A DNA stretch of 7,580 nt, taken from NCBI GenBank assembly GCA_903644035.1, contig CAHJXG010000239.1, positions 1 to 7,580 on the forward strand, read 5' to 3'. The notes under the pieces were generated by a model. It ran no database searches. It was not told where the DNA came from and was given only the letters and a program-made list of their open reading frames with translations. Below, piece by piece: positions 6,738 through 7,580 of this stretch (the stretch's first letter is position 1; the number at the start of each line of letters is the position of its first letter). The position numbers were made by a program, and so were the translations under genes. The DNA comes from Rhodospirillales bacterium (lineage in GTDB: Bacteria > Pseudomonadota > Alphaproteobacteria > Acetobacterales > Acetobacteraceae).

Positions 6738-7580
6738 CGGCGGAGAGCCTGCCGATCGGCGGCACGGCGCCGGGGACGGCGCAGACGCTGACGGTGCGGC
6801 GGTTCGGGCGGCCCGGCGCGCGGCCGAAGGTCTATGTGCAGGCGGGGCTGCACGCGGACGAGCCGCCGGGCATGCTGGTGGCGCACCACCTGATCGGGCG
6901 GTTGCAGGCCCATGACGACGCGGGCCGCGTCGTCGGCGAGGTCGTCGTGGTGCCGCTGGCGAACCCGATCGGCTTGTCGCAGCGGGTGATGGGCGGGCTG
7001 CTCGGGCGGTTCGACCTGGCCGACGGGGCCAACTTCAACCGCGGCTATCCCGCCTTGGTGGATGGCGTGGCCCGGGCCGTGTCCGACGGGCTGACCGACG
7101 GCGCCGGGGCCAACGCGGCGCTGGTCCGCGCGGCCCTGCTGCATGCGAACGCATCGTCGGTCGCGGTGACCCCGGCGGCGCACCTGAAGCGCACCCTGCT
7201 CGGCCTGGCGCTCGACGCCGACCTGGTGCTCGACCTGCATTGCGAGAACGAGGGCGCGGTTCACCTCTACACCCTGACGCCGCTGGCGGAGCAGGTCGGG
7301 CCGTTGGCCGCGCTGCTCGGCGCGCGGGCGCTGCTGCTGGCGTCGGAGTCGGGCGGGCAGCCGTTCGACGAGGCGTGCAGCGGTCCCTGGCTGCAATTGC
7401 AGGGCCGCTTTCCCGGGCACCCGATCCCGCTGGCGTGCTGCGCCGTCACCGTGGAGCTGCGGGGAGAGGCGGATGTGAGCCGCACGCTGGCGGCGGCGGA
7501 CGCCGACGCGCTGCTGGCGGCCATGGTGCTCGCGGGCGCCATCGACGGCCCTGCCCCTGTCCTGCCGCCGGCGCGCTGCG
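6734..7580 (+). CDS. Aspartoacylase / succinylglutamate desuccinylase-family zinc hydrolase, 3' end missing
   Basis: This frame stays open to the window edge (282 codons). It belongs to the M14-like AspA/AstE deacylase family, which hydrolyses N-acyl amino acids or similar amides. Visible motifs are QAGLHADEPPG (36-46) with zinc ligands His40 and Glu43, NFNRGYP (100-106) with the substrate-binding Asn-Arg pair, LVLDLHCENEG (164-174) with the third zinc ligand His169, and TVELRGEADV (239-248) with Glu241 as the likely catalytic acid/base. All key residues are present. No signal peptide, so cytosolic. The GTG start at 6734 overlaps the TGA of the preceding fusion gene (GTGA) and has no Shine-Dalgarno sequence, so translation probably depends on reinitiation after the upstream gene. 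The hydrolase domain is nearly complete; 50-90 more residues are likely outside the window. The true substrate cannot be told from the sequence, so neither aspA nor astE should be used as a name. Confidence 0.9.
   Translation, partial: MTAESLPIGGTAPGTAQTLTVRRFGRPGARPKVYVQAGLHADEPPGMLVAHHLIGRLQAHDDAGRVVGEVVVVPLANPIGLSQRVMGGLLGRFDLADGANFNRGYPALVDGVARAVSDGLTDGAGANAALVRAALLHANASSVAVTPAAHLKRTLLGLALDADLVLDLHCENEGAVHLYTLTPLAEQVGPLAALLGARALLLASESGGQPFDEACSGPWLQLQGRFPGHPIPLACCAVTVELRGEADVSRTLAAADADALLAAMVLAGAIDGPAPVLPPARC

Noticed and set aside
6584..7420. 278-codon minus-strand ORF over the deacylase gene
   Set aside because: It is the antisense shadow of the open plus frame from 6734, which carries all zinc-hydrolase motifs and a GTGA coupling to the upstream gene.
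1..7580. CRISPR array, tRNA/rRNA genes, insertion sequences, integrase or attachment sites
   Set aside because: Looked for and not seen. The only regular repeat is the in-frame RTX coding repeat.

Overview
The window is very GC-rich, with strong G/C preference at third codon positions. It looks like an alphaproteobacterium. The gene families and the RTX protein's C-terminal style would suit Acetobacteraceae or a related Rhodospirillales lineage, but that placement is inference from composition and family resemblance only.

There are two divergent gene blocks. The left block is on the minus strand and reads right to left. It holds a GT4-type glycosyltransferase (TTG start at 2489, stop at 1281), a 256-base AT-richer spacer with a candidate promoter and an inverted repeat, a small RTX-repeat (hemolysin-type calcium-binding) protein (1024 to 269), a perfect 12-bp hairpin (221-250), and the first 62 codons of an unrecognised gene that runs off the left edge (187 to 1).

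The right block is on the plus strand. It holds a membrane-anchored or exported DUF3750 protein (2623-3396), a large complete fusion of a bacterial transglutaminase-like domain with DUF2126 (3489-6737), and an aspartoacylase/succinylglutamate desuccinylase-family zinc hydrolase (from 6734) that runs off the right edge. The hydrolase start codon overlaps the fusion's stop codon (GTGA), so these two are almost certainly translationally coupled.

The blocks diverge from a 133-base spacer (2490-2622) that contains a 13-base palindrome. The left block looks like surface or secreted material: a sugar transferase beside a calcium-binding protein of the type I secretion kind, although no transporter genes are present. 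The right block puts a papain-fold transglutaminase, a predicted glutamine-synthetase-fold ligase (DUF2126) and an M14-type deacylase into one transcription unit. That combination suggests making, trimming or transferring amide bonds on an unknown small peptide or amino-acid conjugate. It is the best candidate here for an incompletely described system. No RNA genes, CRISPR arrays, insertion sequences or integrase genes were seen.
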